Assembly (NCBI GenBank): GCA_019115285.1
Contig: DXDU01000023.1
Coordinates: forward strand, 1 to 46,540
DNA length: 46,540 nt
Source of the DNA: Candidatus Acutalibacter pullistercoris
GTDB taxonomy: Bacteria > Bacillota > Clostridia > Oscillospirales > Acutalibacteraceae
Reading direction: 5' to 3'
Shown: in pieces, positions 8,245 to 15,049 of the stretch
Layout of the letters: every line of letters begins with the position of its first letter
Numbering within the stretch: position 1 is the first letter of the stretch
Made by a program: the position numbers and the translations under genes
Notes under the pieces: generated by a model
Seen by the model: only the letters and a program-made list of their open reading frames with translations
Databases searched by the model: none
What the model was told of the DNA's origin: nothing

Positions 8245-9381
8245 ATGAGACGTTGGCGGCGTTCCTGGCTGCTGGCCCTGGCAGCGGTCCTGGGGGCAGG
8301 GGGCCTGCTGCTCTGGTCCCAGGGGGTGACAGCCCAGGTCCGGGCGAGCCTCCTTGCCTGCCTGCAGGGGCTGGTGCCCTCTCTCTTTCCCTTTCTGGTG
8401 CTGGCAAGCTTCCTGGCCCGCTCCCCCGCCGGGGACGCCCTGGGGCGGCTGCTCACTCCCCTGCTGCGGTGGGGGTTCCGGCTCCCCGCCTGCTGCGGGG
8501 GCACGGTGCTTTTGGGGCTTCTGGGGGGCTACCCCGCCGGGGCCCGGGGGATCTCCCTGCTGCTGGCCCAGGGGCGGCTCACCCAAAGCCAGGCCGCCAG
8601 GGCTTTGGGGTTCTGCGTCAACCCGGGGGCGGCCTTCCTGGTCACCTATGTGGGGGGCAGCCTGCTGGGGGACGCCTCCCTGGGCTGGGCCCTGTTCTTC
8701 TCGGTGACGGGCTCCTCCCTGCTGCTGGGGGTGCTGTCGGGGCTGGGCCAGCCCCTGCCGCCCCGGGAGTCCCCGCCCCCGCCTCCGGCCCAGGGGGCGG
8801 CTCCCCTCTTCCAGGCGGTGCGGGACGCCTCCGCCGCCCTGGTGTCCCTGGGGGGCTGGGTGCTGCTCTTCGGGGCGGCGTCCCCTCTGCTCCAGGGAGC
8901 GGGCCTGTGGGACCTGGGCGCCGGCCTCCTGGGGGCGGGGGGCCTGCTCACTCCCCGGGACGCCCAGAGCGTGCTGGGTTTTCTCTGGGAGGTCACCGCC
9001 GGGGCGGGGACCGCCGCCCAAGCCGGGGCCTCCGGGCCGGTGTTCGCCTTTGGCCTGGCCTTTGGGGGGCTGTGCGTCCACCTGCAGATCCTCTCCCTGT
9101 TCTCCCCCTTCCCCGGGCGGCTGGGGCGGTTCTTCCTGTTCCGGCTCCTCCACGGCCTGGGGGCGGCGGGGCTGTTCCTGGTGCTCCGGCCCCTGTTCTG
9201 GGGGGAGGGCGCCACCGCCGTGTGGACCTCTCTGGGGGGAGGCGTCCCCCAGGCGGAAGCCTTTTCAGCCACCTGGCTGGGAGGGCTGTCCCTGGTGCTG
9301 CTGTGCGGGGCCTTCCTGCTGCTCACCGGCAGGGAGAGGGAAACGGAGGATTGCGCAGCCGGCGGGGATGTGCTACAATAG
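8245..9381 (+). CDS. ylbJ: Sporulation integral membrane protein YlbJ-like
   Basis: Nucleoside-recognition (Gate-domain) family membrane protein; YlbJ is needed for spore cortex formation in Bacillus. The 378 residues contain at least seven hydrophobic segments. Diagnostic phrases are GLVPSLFPFLVLASFL, GLLGGYPAGARGISLLL, LGFCVNPGAAFLVTYVGGSL, and a second Gate-like half after the Pro-rich loop at residues 173-188 (PLPPRESPPPPPAQ). The ATG has AAAGGGGG about six bases upstream. It faces away from yqfC-yqfD, so sporulation genes sit on both sides of this gap. A weak sigma-E-like arrangement upstream (TCATACA, then CGTAAATT) is too poor to annotate. What it transports, if anything, is unknown. 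Confidence 0.86.
   Translation: MRRWRRSWLLALAAVLGAGGLLLWSQGVTAQVRASLLACLQGLVPSLFPFLVLASFLARSPAGDALGRLLTPLLRWGFRLPACCGGTVLLGLLGGYPAGARGISLLLAQGRLTQSQAARALGFCVNPGAAFLVTYVGGSLLGDASLGWALFFSVTGSSLLLGVLSGLGQPLPPRESPPPPPAQGAAPLFQAVRDASAALVSLGGWVLLFGAASPLLQGAGLWDLGAGLLGAGGLLTPRDAQSVLGFLWEVTAGAGTAAQAGASGPVFAFGLAFGGLCVHLQILSLFSPFPGRLGRFFLFRLLHGLGAAGLFLVLRPLFWGEGATAVWTSLGGGVPQAEAFSATWLGGLSLVLLCGAFLLLTGRERETEDCAAGGDVLQ
9351..9379 (+). promoter_or_regulatory. Promoter inside the ylbJ 3' end
   Basis: TTGCGC (9351-9356), 17 bases, TACAAT (9374-9379) with extended TGC. The -10 box overlaps the last ylbJ codons and ends two bases before the end of its TAG stop. It would drive the small gene at 9412. Confidence 0.6.
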
Positions 9382-9411
9382 TCCTAGAGCAAAAGGAGGG
9401 GAGGGAGCGCC

Positions 9412-9645
9412 ATGGGTCTGTTCCGCCGGAAAAAGAAAAAGCCCCTGTTCGGGGGGAATATCGAGCCCAGCTGCGCCTACTGCCGCCACAACAGCGGCAC
9501 CGGGGAGCAGGTGGTGTGCTCCCTGCGAAAGGAGCGCAAGGACGGCAGCTGCAAGAACTACCGGTACGACCCCCTGATGCGGGACCCCCGCCCCGCCCCC
9601 GGCCTGCGCACCGACCGGTACAGCCCCGACGACTTCTCCCTGTGA
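9412..9645 (+). CDS. Small Cys-containing conserved protein
   Basis: A 77-residue protein with a strong ribosome site (GGAGGGAG, about six bases before ATG). It starts with a very basic tail (MGLFRRKKKKPLFGG). Four cysteines follow in the order PSCAYCRHN, VVCSLR, GSCKNYRYDP: a CxxC, then two single Cys, spacing that could bind one zinc. I do not recognise a named family; similar short proteins occur in related Clostridia as hypothetical proteins (memory, not searched). The C-terminus is Pro/Arg/Asp-rich and probably flexible. It has its own promoter overlapping the ylbJ end and a bidirectional terminator behind it, so it can be made independently of sporulation. Confidence 0.8.
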   Translation: MGLFRRKKKKPLFGGNIEPSCAYCRHNSGTGEQVVCSLRKERKDGSCKNYRYDPLMRDPRPAPGLRTDRYSPDDFSL

Positions 9646-9651
9646 ACAAGC

Positions 9652-9683
9652 AAAAGCCCCCAGCCGCGGCCGGGGGTACTTTT
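9652..9683. terminator. Bidirectional terminator between the 9412 gene and trmB
   Basis: CCCCC/GGGGG stem (9657-9661 with 9672-9676) around a GC-rich loop, with T-rich bases on the plus side (TACTTTTATT) and CTTTTG on the minus side. The trmB stop codon lies in the plus-strand T tract. Confidence 0.7.
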
Positions 9684-10338
9684 ATTGCTTCGGGAGCCTG
9701 GCCCGCAGGGCCTTGGTGGGAATGCCCTGGGCGGTGAACATGTTCTCGTGCTCGGTGACCACATTCTCCGGGTCGTTCTCCCCGTGGAGGTCCTTGGTGT
9801 CGAAAAAGATCTCAAACCCGGCCTCCGCCAGGTACCGCTTGGTGGCCAGGTACAGGTCGTCGTTGTCGGTTTTGAACCAGATCTCCCCGCCGGGGGCCAG
9901 CAGGGTTTTGTACTGCTCCAGCTGCCTGGTGTGGGTGAGCCGCCGCTTGTGGCAGCGGGCGGCGGGCCAGGGGTTGCAGAAGTTGATGTACAGCCGCTCC
10001 ACCCCGTCCTCCGGGGAGAACAGCTCCGGCAGCCGCTCGATGTTATAGAAGCACAGGGCCACGTTGTCCGGCTCCTCCTCCCCAAAGGCGGCGGCGATGT
10101 TCCTCCGTCCCACCCCCAGGATGTCGTAGCTCAGGTCGATGCCCACGTAATTTACCTCCCGGTGGGCCTCAGCGATCTCCGCCAGAAACACGCACTTGCC
10201 GCAGCCCAGGTCCAGGTGCAGGGGGCGCTTTTTCCCAAAGCAGCCTGCCCACTGCCCCCGCTTCTCCTGGGGCTGTGGGATGAAATACCCGCAGGCCATG
10301 AGCTCGGGCCTGGCCCAGGCCTTCTTCCGGATCCGCAT
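9682..10338 (-). CDS. trmB: tRNA (guanine-N7-)-methyltransferase TrmB
   Basis: Makes m7G46 in tRNA variable loops using S-adenosylmethionine. The SAM-binding motif is LDLGCGKCVFLAEIA; NYVGIDLSYDIL, YINFCNPWPAARCHKRRLTH and the acidic FKTDNDDLY stretch are TrmB signatures. The ATG at 10336-10338 has AAGGAGGGAG six bases upstream; the much longer in-frame ORF start (10641) runs across the promoter region and is not credible. The 218-residue length is normal. The gene is monocistronic, with its own promoter at 10376-10404. Confidence 0.95.
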   Translation of the reverse strand: MRIRKKAWARPELMACGYFIPQPQEKRGQWAGCFGKKRPLHLDLGCGKCVFLAEIAEAHREVNYVGIDLSYDILGVGRRNIAAAFGEEEPDNVALCFYNIERLPELFSPEDGVERLYINFCNPWPAARCHKRRLTHTRQLEQYKTLLAPGGEIWFKTDNDDLYLATKRYLAEAGFEIFFDTKDLHGENDPENVVTEHENMFTAQGIPTKALRARLPKQ

Positions 10339-10375
10339 GGATCTCCCTCCTTCTTCCTGTTTCGATGCACCGCCC

Positions 10376-10404
10376 ATTATACCTGGCCCGGGGGACAATT
10401 GCAA
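10376..10404 (-). promoter_or_regulatory. Promoter of trmB
   Basis: On the minus strand TTGCAA (10399-10404), 17 bases, TATAAT (10376-10381). It lies back to back with the patatin promoter about 40 bases away. Confidence 0.75.
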
Positions 10405-10445
10405 GCCTTCTCCCCCTGCCTGAAGCTCCCCCTGGGGAAAAAAGC

Positions 10446-10474
10446 TTGCTTCCCCCGGGCAGCTGGTGTAGAAT
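10446..10474 (+). promoter_or_regulatory. Promoter of patatin-like gene
   Basis: TTGCTT (10446-10451), 17 bases, TAGAAT (10469-10474), about 28 bases before the ATG. GAGAGAGGTGA serves as the ribosome site. Confidence 0.6.
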
Positions 10475-10501
10475 GGAGCCGAAAGAGAGAGGTGACTTTC
10501 C

Positions 10502-11356
10502 ATGCTGGAAAAAGCGCTGGCCCTGGAGGGCGGCTCTCTGCGGTGCATGTTCTCCGCCGGGGCCGTGGACGTGATGATGGAGCAGGGCCTTCTGTTCGAC
10601 GGGGTCTTCGGCGTGTCCGCCGGGGCCCTCACCGGGATCAACTACGTCTCCCGGCAGATCGGCCGCACCGCCCGGATCAATTTGGAATACGTCAACGACA
10701 AGCGGTACCTGGGGGTGCGCAACCTGCTGCTCCACCGGAGCATCTTCAACTTCGACTTCATGTTCGGGGAGCTCAGCGACCATCTCATCCCCCTGGACCG
10801 GGAGGCGGTGCGGACCACCCCCTGCCGGTTCACCGCGGTTTGCACGGACTGCCGCACCGGCCGGACGGTGTACTTTGAAAAGAACGCCACCCCGGACATC
10901 TACCAGGCCATCCGGGCCAGCGCCAGCATGCCCCTGCTGGCCCCCATGGTGCCGGTGGAGGGCCGCCCCTGCTTAGACGGGGGCGTGTCCACCTCCATCC
11001 CCTTCCAGCGCCCCCTGGAGGAGGGCTACCGGAAGGTGGTGGTCATCACCACCAGGGAGCACGGCTACCGGAAGGAGCCGGTGGCCCCGGGCCTTGCCCG
11101 GGTGTACGCCAGGGCCTACCGGAAGTACCCGGAGCTTGTAAAGGCCGTGCTCTCCACCCCCAGGCGCTACGGCCGGGAGCTGGACCTGTTGGACCAGCTG
11201 GAGGCCCAGGGGAAAGTCTTCGTCCTGCGGCCCCCTGTGCCGGTGACCGTCTCCCGGACGGAGAAGGACGTGGCGAAGCTCCAGGCGCTGTACGACCAGG
11301 GCCGGGAGACCTGCCTGGCCCGGTTGGAAGAGCTGAAAGTTTACTTGGAGGCGTAA
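10502..11356 (+). CDS. Patatin-like phospholipase family protein
   Basis: Probable serine lipid acyl hydrolase of the YjjU-like bacterial patatin group. The oxyanion loop is EGGSLRC (residues 9-15). The nucleophile elbow is GVSAG with Ser39, and the dyad aspartate is Asp159 in LDGGVSTSIP, so the catalytic set is complete. Length is 284 residues with no signal peptide, so it is probably cytoplasmic. The C-terminal part (FVLRPPVPVTVSRTEKDVAKL) is the usual tail of this group. It is transcribed alone from its own promoter and stopped by a strong inverted repeat. Substrate is unknown; phospholipase activity is inferred from the family. Confidence 0.9.
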   Translation: MLEKALALEGGSLRCMFSAGAVDVMMEQGLLFDGVFGVSAGALTGINYVSRQIGRTARINLEYVNDKRYLGVRNLLLHRSIFNFDFMFGELSDHLIPLDREAVRTTPCRFTAVCTDCRTGRTVYFEKNATPDIYQAIRASASMPLLAPMVPVEGRPCLDGGVSTSIPFQRPLEEGYRKVVVITTREHGYRKEPVAPGLARVYARAYRKYPELVKAVLSTPRRYGRELDLLDQLEAQGKVFVLRPPVPVTVSRTEKDVAKLQALYDQGRETCLARLEELKVYLEA

Positions 11357-11405
11357 CAAACGGCCGGCAAGCTGCCCCCCCAGCAGCCTGCCGGCCGTTT
11401 GTTAC
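11353..11405. terminator. Bidirectional terminator, 17-bp perfect stem
   Basis: Arms 11353-11369 (GTAACAAACGGCCGGCA) and 11389-11405 pair perfectly; an inner GCTG/CAGC stem closes the loop. It lies between the convergent patatin gene (its stop TAA is in the left arm) and the cation transporter. The stem ends in T-rich sequence on both strands rather than being followed by a long T tract. Confidence 0.75.
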
Positions 11406-11409
11406 GTTC

Positions 11410-12594
11410 TCACCGCTCCCACCGGTTGATGGTCCCCTCCCGGTCGATGGTGATCACCGTGCGGTAGCTGCTGTCCAGCCCTGCCACGGCGTCCCCGATC
11501 TTCTCCCGGATCTCCTCGTCGCTGTCCTGCAGGGAGAAGGGGGCGGCCACGTCGAAGACCACGTTGGAGTGGGTGATGCCCCACACCACCCGGAAGTCGT
11601 GGATGGACACCTGGGGGTAGATCTTGCTCACCAGCCCCCGAACCTGCTGGCTCAGGGCGTTGGCCCGCTGGTCCTCGGTCACCACCGGGTCCAAGTGGAT
11701 CACCAGGTGGATGCCATCCTCCTTTAAAAAGTCCCGCTCGATGTTGTCGATGATGTCGTGGCTTTTTAAAATGTCCTCCTCCGCGGGGACCTCGCAGTGG
11801 ACGGAGGCAAAGCAGCGGCCCACTCCGTAGTTGTGCACCGTCAGGTCGTGGATGCCGATGATGCCGTCGTAGGAGAGAATCTTCTGGTAAATGGACCGGA
11901 CCAGCTCCTGGTCAGGGGCCATCCCCAGCAGGGGGTCGCCGGTCTCCATGATGAGCTTGACCCCGGACACCACGATGAACACCGCCACCGCCAGGCCCAG
12001 CACGCCGTCTAAGTTCACATGGGTCAACCGGGTGAGCAGGGCCCCCAGCAGCACCACCCCTGTGGCGATGGCGTCGTTCCGGCTGTCGCTGGAGGTGGCG
12101 TACACCGTCTGGGAGTCTATGGTCTTCCCCACGCTGCGGTAGAAGAAGCACTGCCACAGCTTTATGAGGATGGACACCCCCAGGATGAGTAAAGTCAGGG
12201 CGTTAAAGTCTGCGGGCTCTGGGGAGAGGATCTTCTCGATGGAGGTCATGCCCAGCTCCAGCCCCAAAAACAGCACGATAAAGGACACGATCACCCCAGA
12301 CAGGTACTCGATCCTGGCGTGGCCGAAGGGGTGCTTCTCGTCGGCGGGCTTTCCCGCCAGCTTAAAGCCCACCAGCATGATGATGGAGGACCCGGAGTCC
12401 GTCAGGTTGTTCACCGCGTCGGCCAGGATGGCCACGCTGCCGGAGACCCACCCGGCCAGAAGCTTCAGGGCGCACAGCAGCAGGTTGGTGGCGATGCCCA
12501 CCGCCCCGGCGGCCTTGCCGCTCTTCTCCCGGACCTTGCTGTCCGCCCCAGGGCCGTAGCCCTTTACCAAACATTTCATCACACCGTCGAACAT
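11410..12594 (-). CDS. Cation diffusion facilitator family transporter
   Basis: Proton- or potassium-coupled exporter of divalent metals (zinc, manganese, iron or cobalt). Six hydrophobic segments occupy residues about 30-215. The metal-site motifs DAVNNLTDSGSS in helix 2 and SSDSRNDAIATGVVL in helix 5 are present, and HPFGHARIEYLSG lies between helices 2 and 3. The C-terminal cytoplasmic domain (IIGIHDLTVHNYGVGRCFASVHCEV) is extended to about 394 residues, longer than the classic 300, as in some Clostridia CDFs. Start ATG 12592-12594 has GGGAGGGA upstream. It follows fumB-like, with a terminator-type hairpin in the 81-base gap. The transported metal cannot be told from sequence. Confidence 0.9.
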   Translation of the reverse strand: MFDGVMKCLVKGYGPGADSKVREKSGKAAGAVGIATNLLLCALKLLAGWVSGSVAILADAVNNLTDSGSSIIMLVGFKLAGKPADEKHPFGHARIEYLSGVIVSFIVLFLGLELGMTSIEKILSPEPADFNALTLLILGVSILIKLWQCFFYRSVGKTIDSQTVYATSSDSRNDAIATGVVLLGALLTRLTHVNLDGVLGLAVAVFIVVSGVKLIMETGDPLLGMAPDQELVRSIYQKILSYDGIIGIHDLTVHNYGVGRCFASVHCEVPAEEDILKSHDIIDNIERDFLKEDGIHLVIHLDPVVTEDQRANALSQQVRGLVSKIYPQVSIHDFRVVWGITHSNVVFDVAAPFSLQDSDEEIREKIGDAVAGLDSSYRTVITIDREGTINRWER

Positions 12595-12606
12595 AGCTGT
12601 CCCTCC

Positions 12607-12647
12607 CAAAGAAAAGGGCCCGGGGCTGGGAAGCGCTCCCGCCCCGG
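12607..12647 (-). terminator. Terminator or attenuator after fumarase beta gene
   Basis: On the minus strand CCGGGGC (12641-12647) pairs with GCCCCGG (12620-12626), with an inner GGGA/TCCC stem, and is followed by CCCTTTTCTTT. The CDF ribosome site begins right after, so this may act as an attenuator for the CDF gene. Confidence 0.55.
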
Positions 12648-12675
12648 AGACCCGTGGTGTTCTTCCTTGGCGCTC

Positions 12676-13206
12676 TCACGCCAGAATGCTGTTCCCCTCG
12701 CTGTCAATGCCCACGATCAGGGGGAGGTCCAAAAGCTCCAGCCGCTTGACGGACTCGCAGCCCAGGTCCTCAAAGGCGATGACCTCCGCCTTTCGGATAC
12801 ACTGGGCGGCCAGGGCGCCCGCTCCCCCAATGGCGCACAGGTACACGGCCCCGTTGCGCTTCATGGCCTCTATGACTTCCGGGCTGCGCTTGCCCTTGCC
12901 GATCATGCACTTGAGCCCCAGGTCCAAAAACCGGGGGGTGTAGGGGTCCATGCGGCCGCTGGTGGTGGGCCCGCAGGAGCCGATGGGCAGCCCCTCCGGG
13001 GCCGGGGTGGGCCCGGCGTAGTAGATGGCCGCCCCCTCCAGGGGGTAGGGGATGTCCTTTCCCTCGTCCAGCAGCTGGCAGATCCGCTTGTGGGCCGCGT
13101 CCCGGGAGGTGTAGCACACCCCGGAGAGCAGCACCCGCTGCCCCGCCCGCAGGGTGGGGGCAAGCTCCGCCATGTCCCTGGTGTTCAGCCGCAGCGCCTC
13201 GCCCAT
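12676..13206 (-). CDS. Fe-S hydro-lyase (fumarate/tartrate dehydratase) beta subunit
   Basis: C-terminal-type subunit of class I (4Fe-4S) fumarase or L(+)-tartrate dehydratase. Signatures are SGVCYTSRDAAHKRI, IYYAGPTPAPEGLPIGSCGP, TTSGRMDPYTP and AIGGAGALAAQCI. The 176-residue length fits the beta subunit. I start at ATG 13204-13206 with GGGAG eight bases upstream; the longer frame reads through the VOC gene in the wrong phase. The alpha subunit, which carries the Fe-S cysteines, is not next to it and not anywhere in the window. Fumarate versus another hydroxy acid cannot be decided. It starts one base after the VOC gene's stop, so the two are coupled. Confidence 0.88.
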   Translation of the reverse strand: MGEALRLNTRDMAELAPTLRAGQRVLLSGVCYTSRDAAHKRICQLLDEGKDIPYPLEGAAIYYAGPTPAPEGLPIGSCGPTTSGRMDPYTPRFLDLGLKCMIGKGKRSPEVIEAMKRNGAVYLCAIGGAGALAAQCIRKAEVIAFEDLGCESVKRLELLDLPLIVGIDSEGNSILA

Positions 13207-13207
13207 C

Positions 13208-13597
13208 TCACTTCTCCCAGAAGAGCTCCAGGTACTCGCCCATGGGGCCCCAGAAGAAGGCGATGCGGATGGGGCTGCCGCCCAGCTCCATGTCCTTGGG
13301 CTCGATGGCGATCTCGTACCCGGCTTCCCGCACCCGCTCGATGACCTCATCCACCTTGTCGCAGGCCAGGGCCAGGTGATCCAGCACCCCGCCCTTGGGG
13401 GCCTGGGTGTCGTTGGGGATGATCTCCAGGCAGGAGTTGTCCCCGCAGGAAACCATCAGGCAGGGCCTCTCCGGGTCGCCCCAGCTCTTTTTCACTTCCA
13501 TGCCCAGCACGTTTGTGTACAGGTCCACCACCTTTTTGTACTGCGCCGGGGTGGGCTTCAGGGCGATGTGGTGCACGCCGTTAATCCAGTTGCTCAT
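13208..13597 (-). CDS. VOC (glyoxalase/bleomycin resistance) family protein
   Basis: A 129-residue vicinal-oxygen-chelate fold protein. Two beta-alpha-beta-beta-beta repeats are visible: HHIALKPTPAQYKKVVDLYTNVLGM ... CLEIIP (first) and LDHLALACDKVDEVIERVREAG ... GEYLELFWEK (second; given in parts). Metal-ligand candidates are His9 or His10, Glu58, the His in LDHLAL and the Glu in GEYLEL, so it could be a metal-dependent enzyme such as a lyase or epimerase. ATG has GGGAGGA eight bases upstream. It is the first gene of a pair with the orphan fumarase beta subunit. Specific reaction unknown. Confidence 0.85.
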   Translation of the reverse strand: MSNWINGVHHIALKPTPAQYKKVVDLYTNVLGMEVKKSWGDPERPCLMVSCGDNSCLEIIPNDTQAPKGGVLDHLALACDKVDEVIERVREAGYEIAIEPKDMELGGSPIRIAFFWGPMGEYLELFWEK

Positions 13598-13626
13598 AGT
13601 TAGTCCTCCCTATTGTTTTTCTTCGT

Positions 13627-13665
13627 AAAAAAAGGGAAGCCGCGAAGCCGCGGGATCCCTTTTTC
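13627..13665 (-). terminator. Terminator after ftsZ
   Basis: Minus-strand stem AAAAAGGGA ... TCCCTTTTTTT with an inner CCGCGGC-TTCG-type hairpin, followed by seven T. It ends the dcw run. Confidence 0.85.
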
Positions 13666-13703
13666 TCTCTGGCAAAGCGGCCTGCGCCGCCGGGGAAGTC
13701 CCC

Positions 13704-14834
13704 TTATTTCCGGTTGAAGATGGACATGATGTCCGTGAAGGTGTCGTCGTCATCGATGACGGAGGGGTCCACCCGGGGCTCCCCAGCGCTGCTGGAAGAG
13801 GAGGGGGTGTCCAGGAAGCCGTCGTCCAGATCCACAGACAGGGGATCCACCACGGCCTTCTTCTTCTCCCCGTCCCCGCCTTCAAAGCCGGTGGCGATAA
13901 CGGTGACGGTCATCTCGTCCTCCATGGTCTCGTCGAAGGTGGCGCCCCAGATGATGTTGGCATCCTCGTGGGCCCGCTCGGTGACGATTTGGGAGGCGGT
14001 GTCAATCTCGTCCAGGGCGATGTCCGGGGACGAGGTGATGTTGATGATCACGCCCTTGGCGCCGGAGATCTTGGTCTCCAGCAGGGGGCTGGTGACGGCG
14101 GCCATGGCGGCCTGCTGGGCCTTGTCCTTGCCGCTGGCGTGGCCCACGCCCATGTGGGCGTAGCCGGCGTCGGCCATGACGGACTTCACGTCCTCGAAGT
14201 CCAGGTTGACGATGCCGGGCAGCTGGATCAGGTCGGAGATGGACTGCACGCCCTGACGGAGCACGTCGTCGGCGGCGATAAAGGCGTTGGCCAGGGTGAT
14301 GCGCTCATCGCTGACCAGCTTCAAACGCTCGTTGGGGATGACCACCAGGGAGTCCACATGCTCCCGCAGGGCGGCGATGCCCTTTTCCGCCTGCTCCATG
14401 CGGCGGCGGCCTTCGAAGGCGAAGGGCTTGGTGACGATGCCCACGGTCAGGGCCCCCAGCTCTTTGGCGATCTTGGCCACCTGGGGAGCGGCCCCGGTGC
14501 CGGTGCCGCCGCCCATGCCGGCGGTGATGAACACCATGTCGGCGTCCTTGAGGACGTTGGTGATGGCCTCCCGGCTCTCCTCGGCGGCCTTGCCGCCCAC
14601 TTCGGGCTTGGAACCGGCGCCCCGGCCCCCGGTGAGCTTCTCGCCCAGCTGCACCTTCACAGAGGCCTGAGAGCGCTGCAGGGCCTGCTTATCCGTATTC
14701 ATGCACACCAGCTCTACGCTGCGCACACCGGCGCTGGCGATGCGGTTCACGGCGTTGCCGCCGCCGCCGCCCACGCCGACGACTTTAATGGTCTGGGGGG
14801 CTTCATCAAGCAGAGTATCGACTTCAAAAGGCAT
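13704..14834 (-). CDS. ftsZ: Cell division protein FtsZ
   Basis: Tubulin-like GTPase that polymerises into the Z ring. Residues 15-30 ([17 protein letters not shown]) begin the nucleotide fold; the tubulin signature [10 protein letters not shown] lies near residue 110, and the T7 loop [20 protein letters not shown] carries the catalytic Asp. After residue 318 there is an acidic linker (DDDDTF) and the C-terminal peptide [11 protein letters not shown], which would bind FtsA/SepF-type anchors. It departs from the usual D-I-P-x-F-L core. Length is 376 residues. ATG has AAGGAGG upstream. It lies 215 bases after ftsQ with its own predicted promoter and palindrome; ftsA is not adjacent. Confidence 0.98.
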   Translation of the reverse strand: MPFEVDTLLDEAPQTIKVVGVGGGGGNAVNRIASAGVRSVELVCMNTDKQALQRSQASVKVQLGEKLTGGRGAGSKPEVGGKAAEESREAITNVLKDADMVFITAGMGGGTGTGAAPQVAKIAKELGALTVGIVTKPFAFEGRRRMEQAEKGIAALREHVDSLVVIPNERLKLVSDERITLANAFIAADDVLRQGVQSISDLIQLPGIVNLDFEDVKSVMADAGYAHMGVGHASGKDKAQQAAMAAVTSPLLETKISGAKGVIINITSSPDIALDEIDTASQIVTERAHEDANIIWGATFDETMEDEMTVTVIATGFEGGDGEKKKAVVDPLSVDLDDGFLDTPSSSSSAGEPRVDPSVIDDDDTFTDIMSIFNRK

Positions 14835-14913
14835 TTGTTGTTTCCTCCTTGGCTATGGGAACTTGTATTCGGCCAACTGTTCTCCTGTCAGCTCATCCTG
14901 TAGTTATGTGAAC

Positions 14914-14927
14914 ATACCATATGGTAT
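14914..14927. promoter_or_regulatory. 14-bp palindrome at predicted ftsZ start site
   Basis: ATACCATATGGTAT is a perfect inverted repeat with no spacer. It abuts the proposed -10 box (14928-14933) and spans the predicted +1 of ftsZ, the place of an operator. No known regulator motif was recognised. Confidence 0.45.
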
Positions 14928-14956
14928 AATCTATCACTTTTGCGGGAAAATTTCAA
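14928..14956 (-). promoter_or_regulatory. Candidate promoter of ftsZ
   Basis: On the minus strand TTGAAA (14951-14956), 17 bases, TAGATT (14928-14933) with extended TGA. It lies in the one clearly AT-rich stretch of the dcw cluster, between ftsQ and ftsZ. Confidence 0.5.
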
Positions 14957-15049
14957 GAAATTTCTCAGAAAAAACGGGCCTTCCCGCAAATTTTTCCACC
15001 CTGCCGCGCCCGTGTGCGAAAAATGTGGAAAAACCGGGGATTTTCGCGC

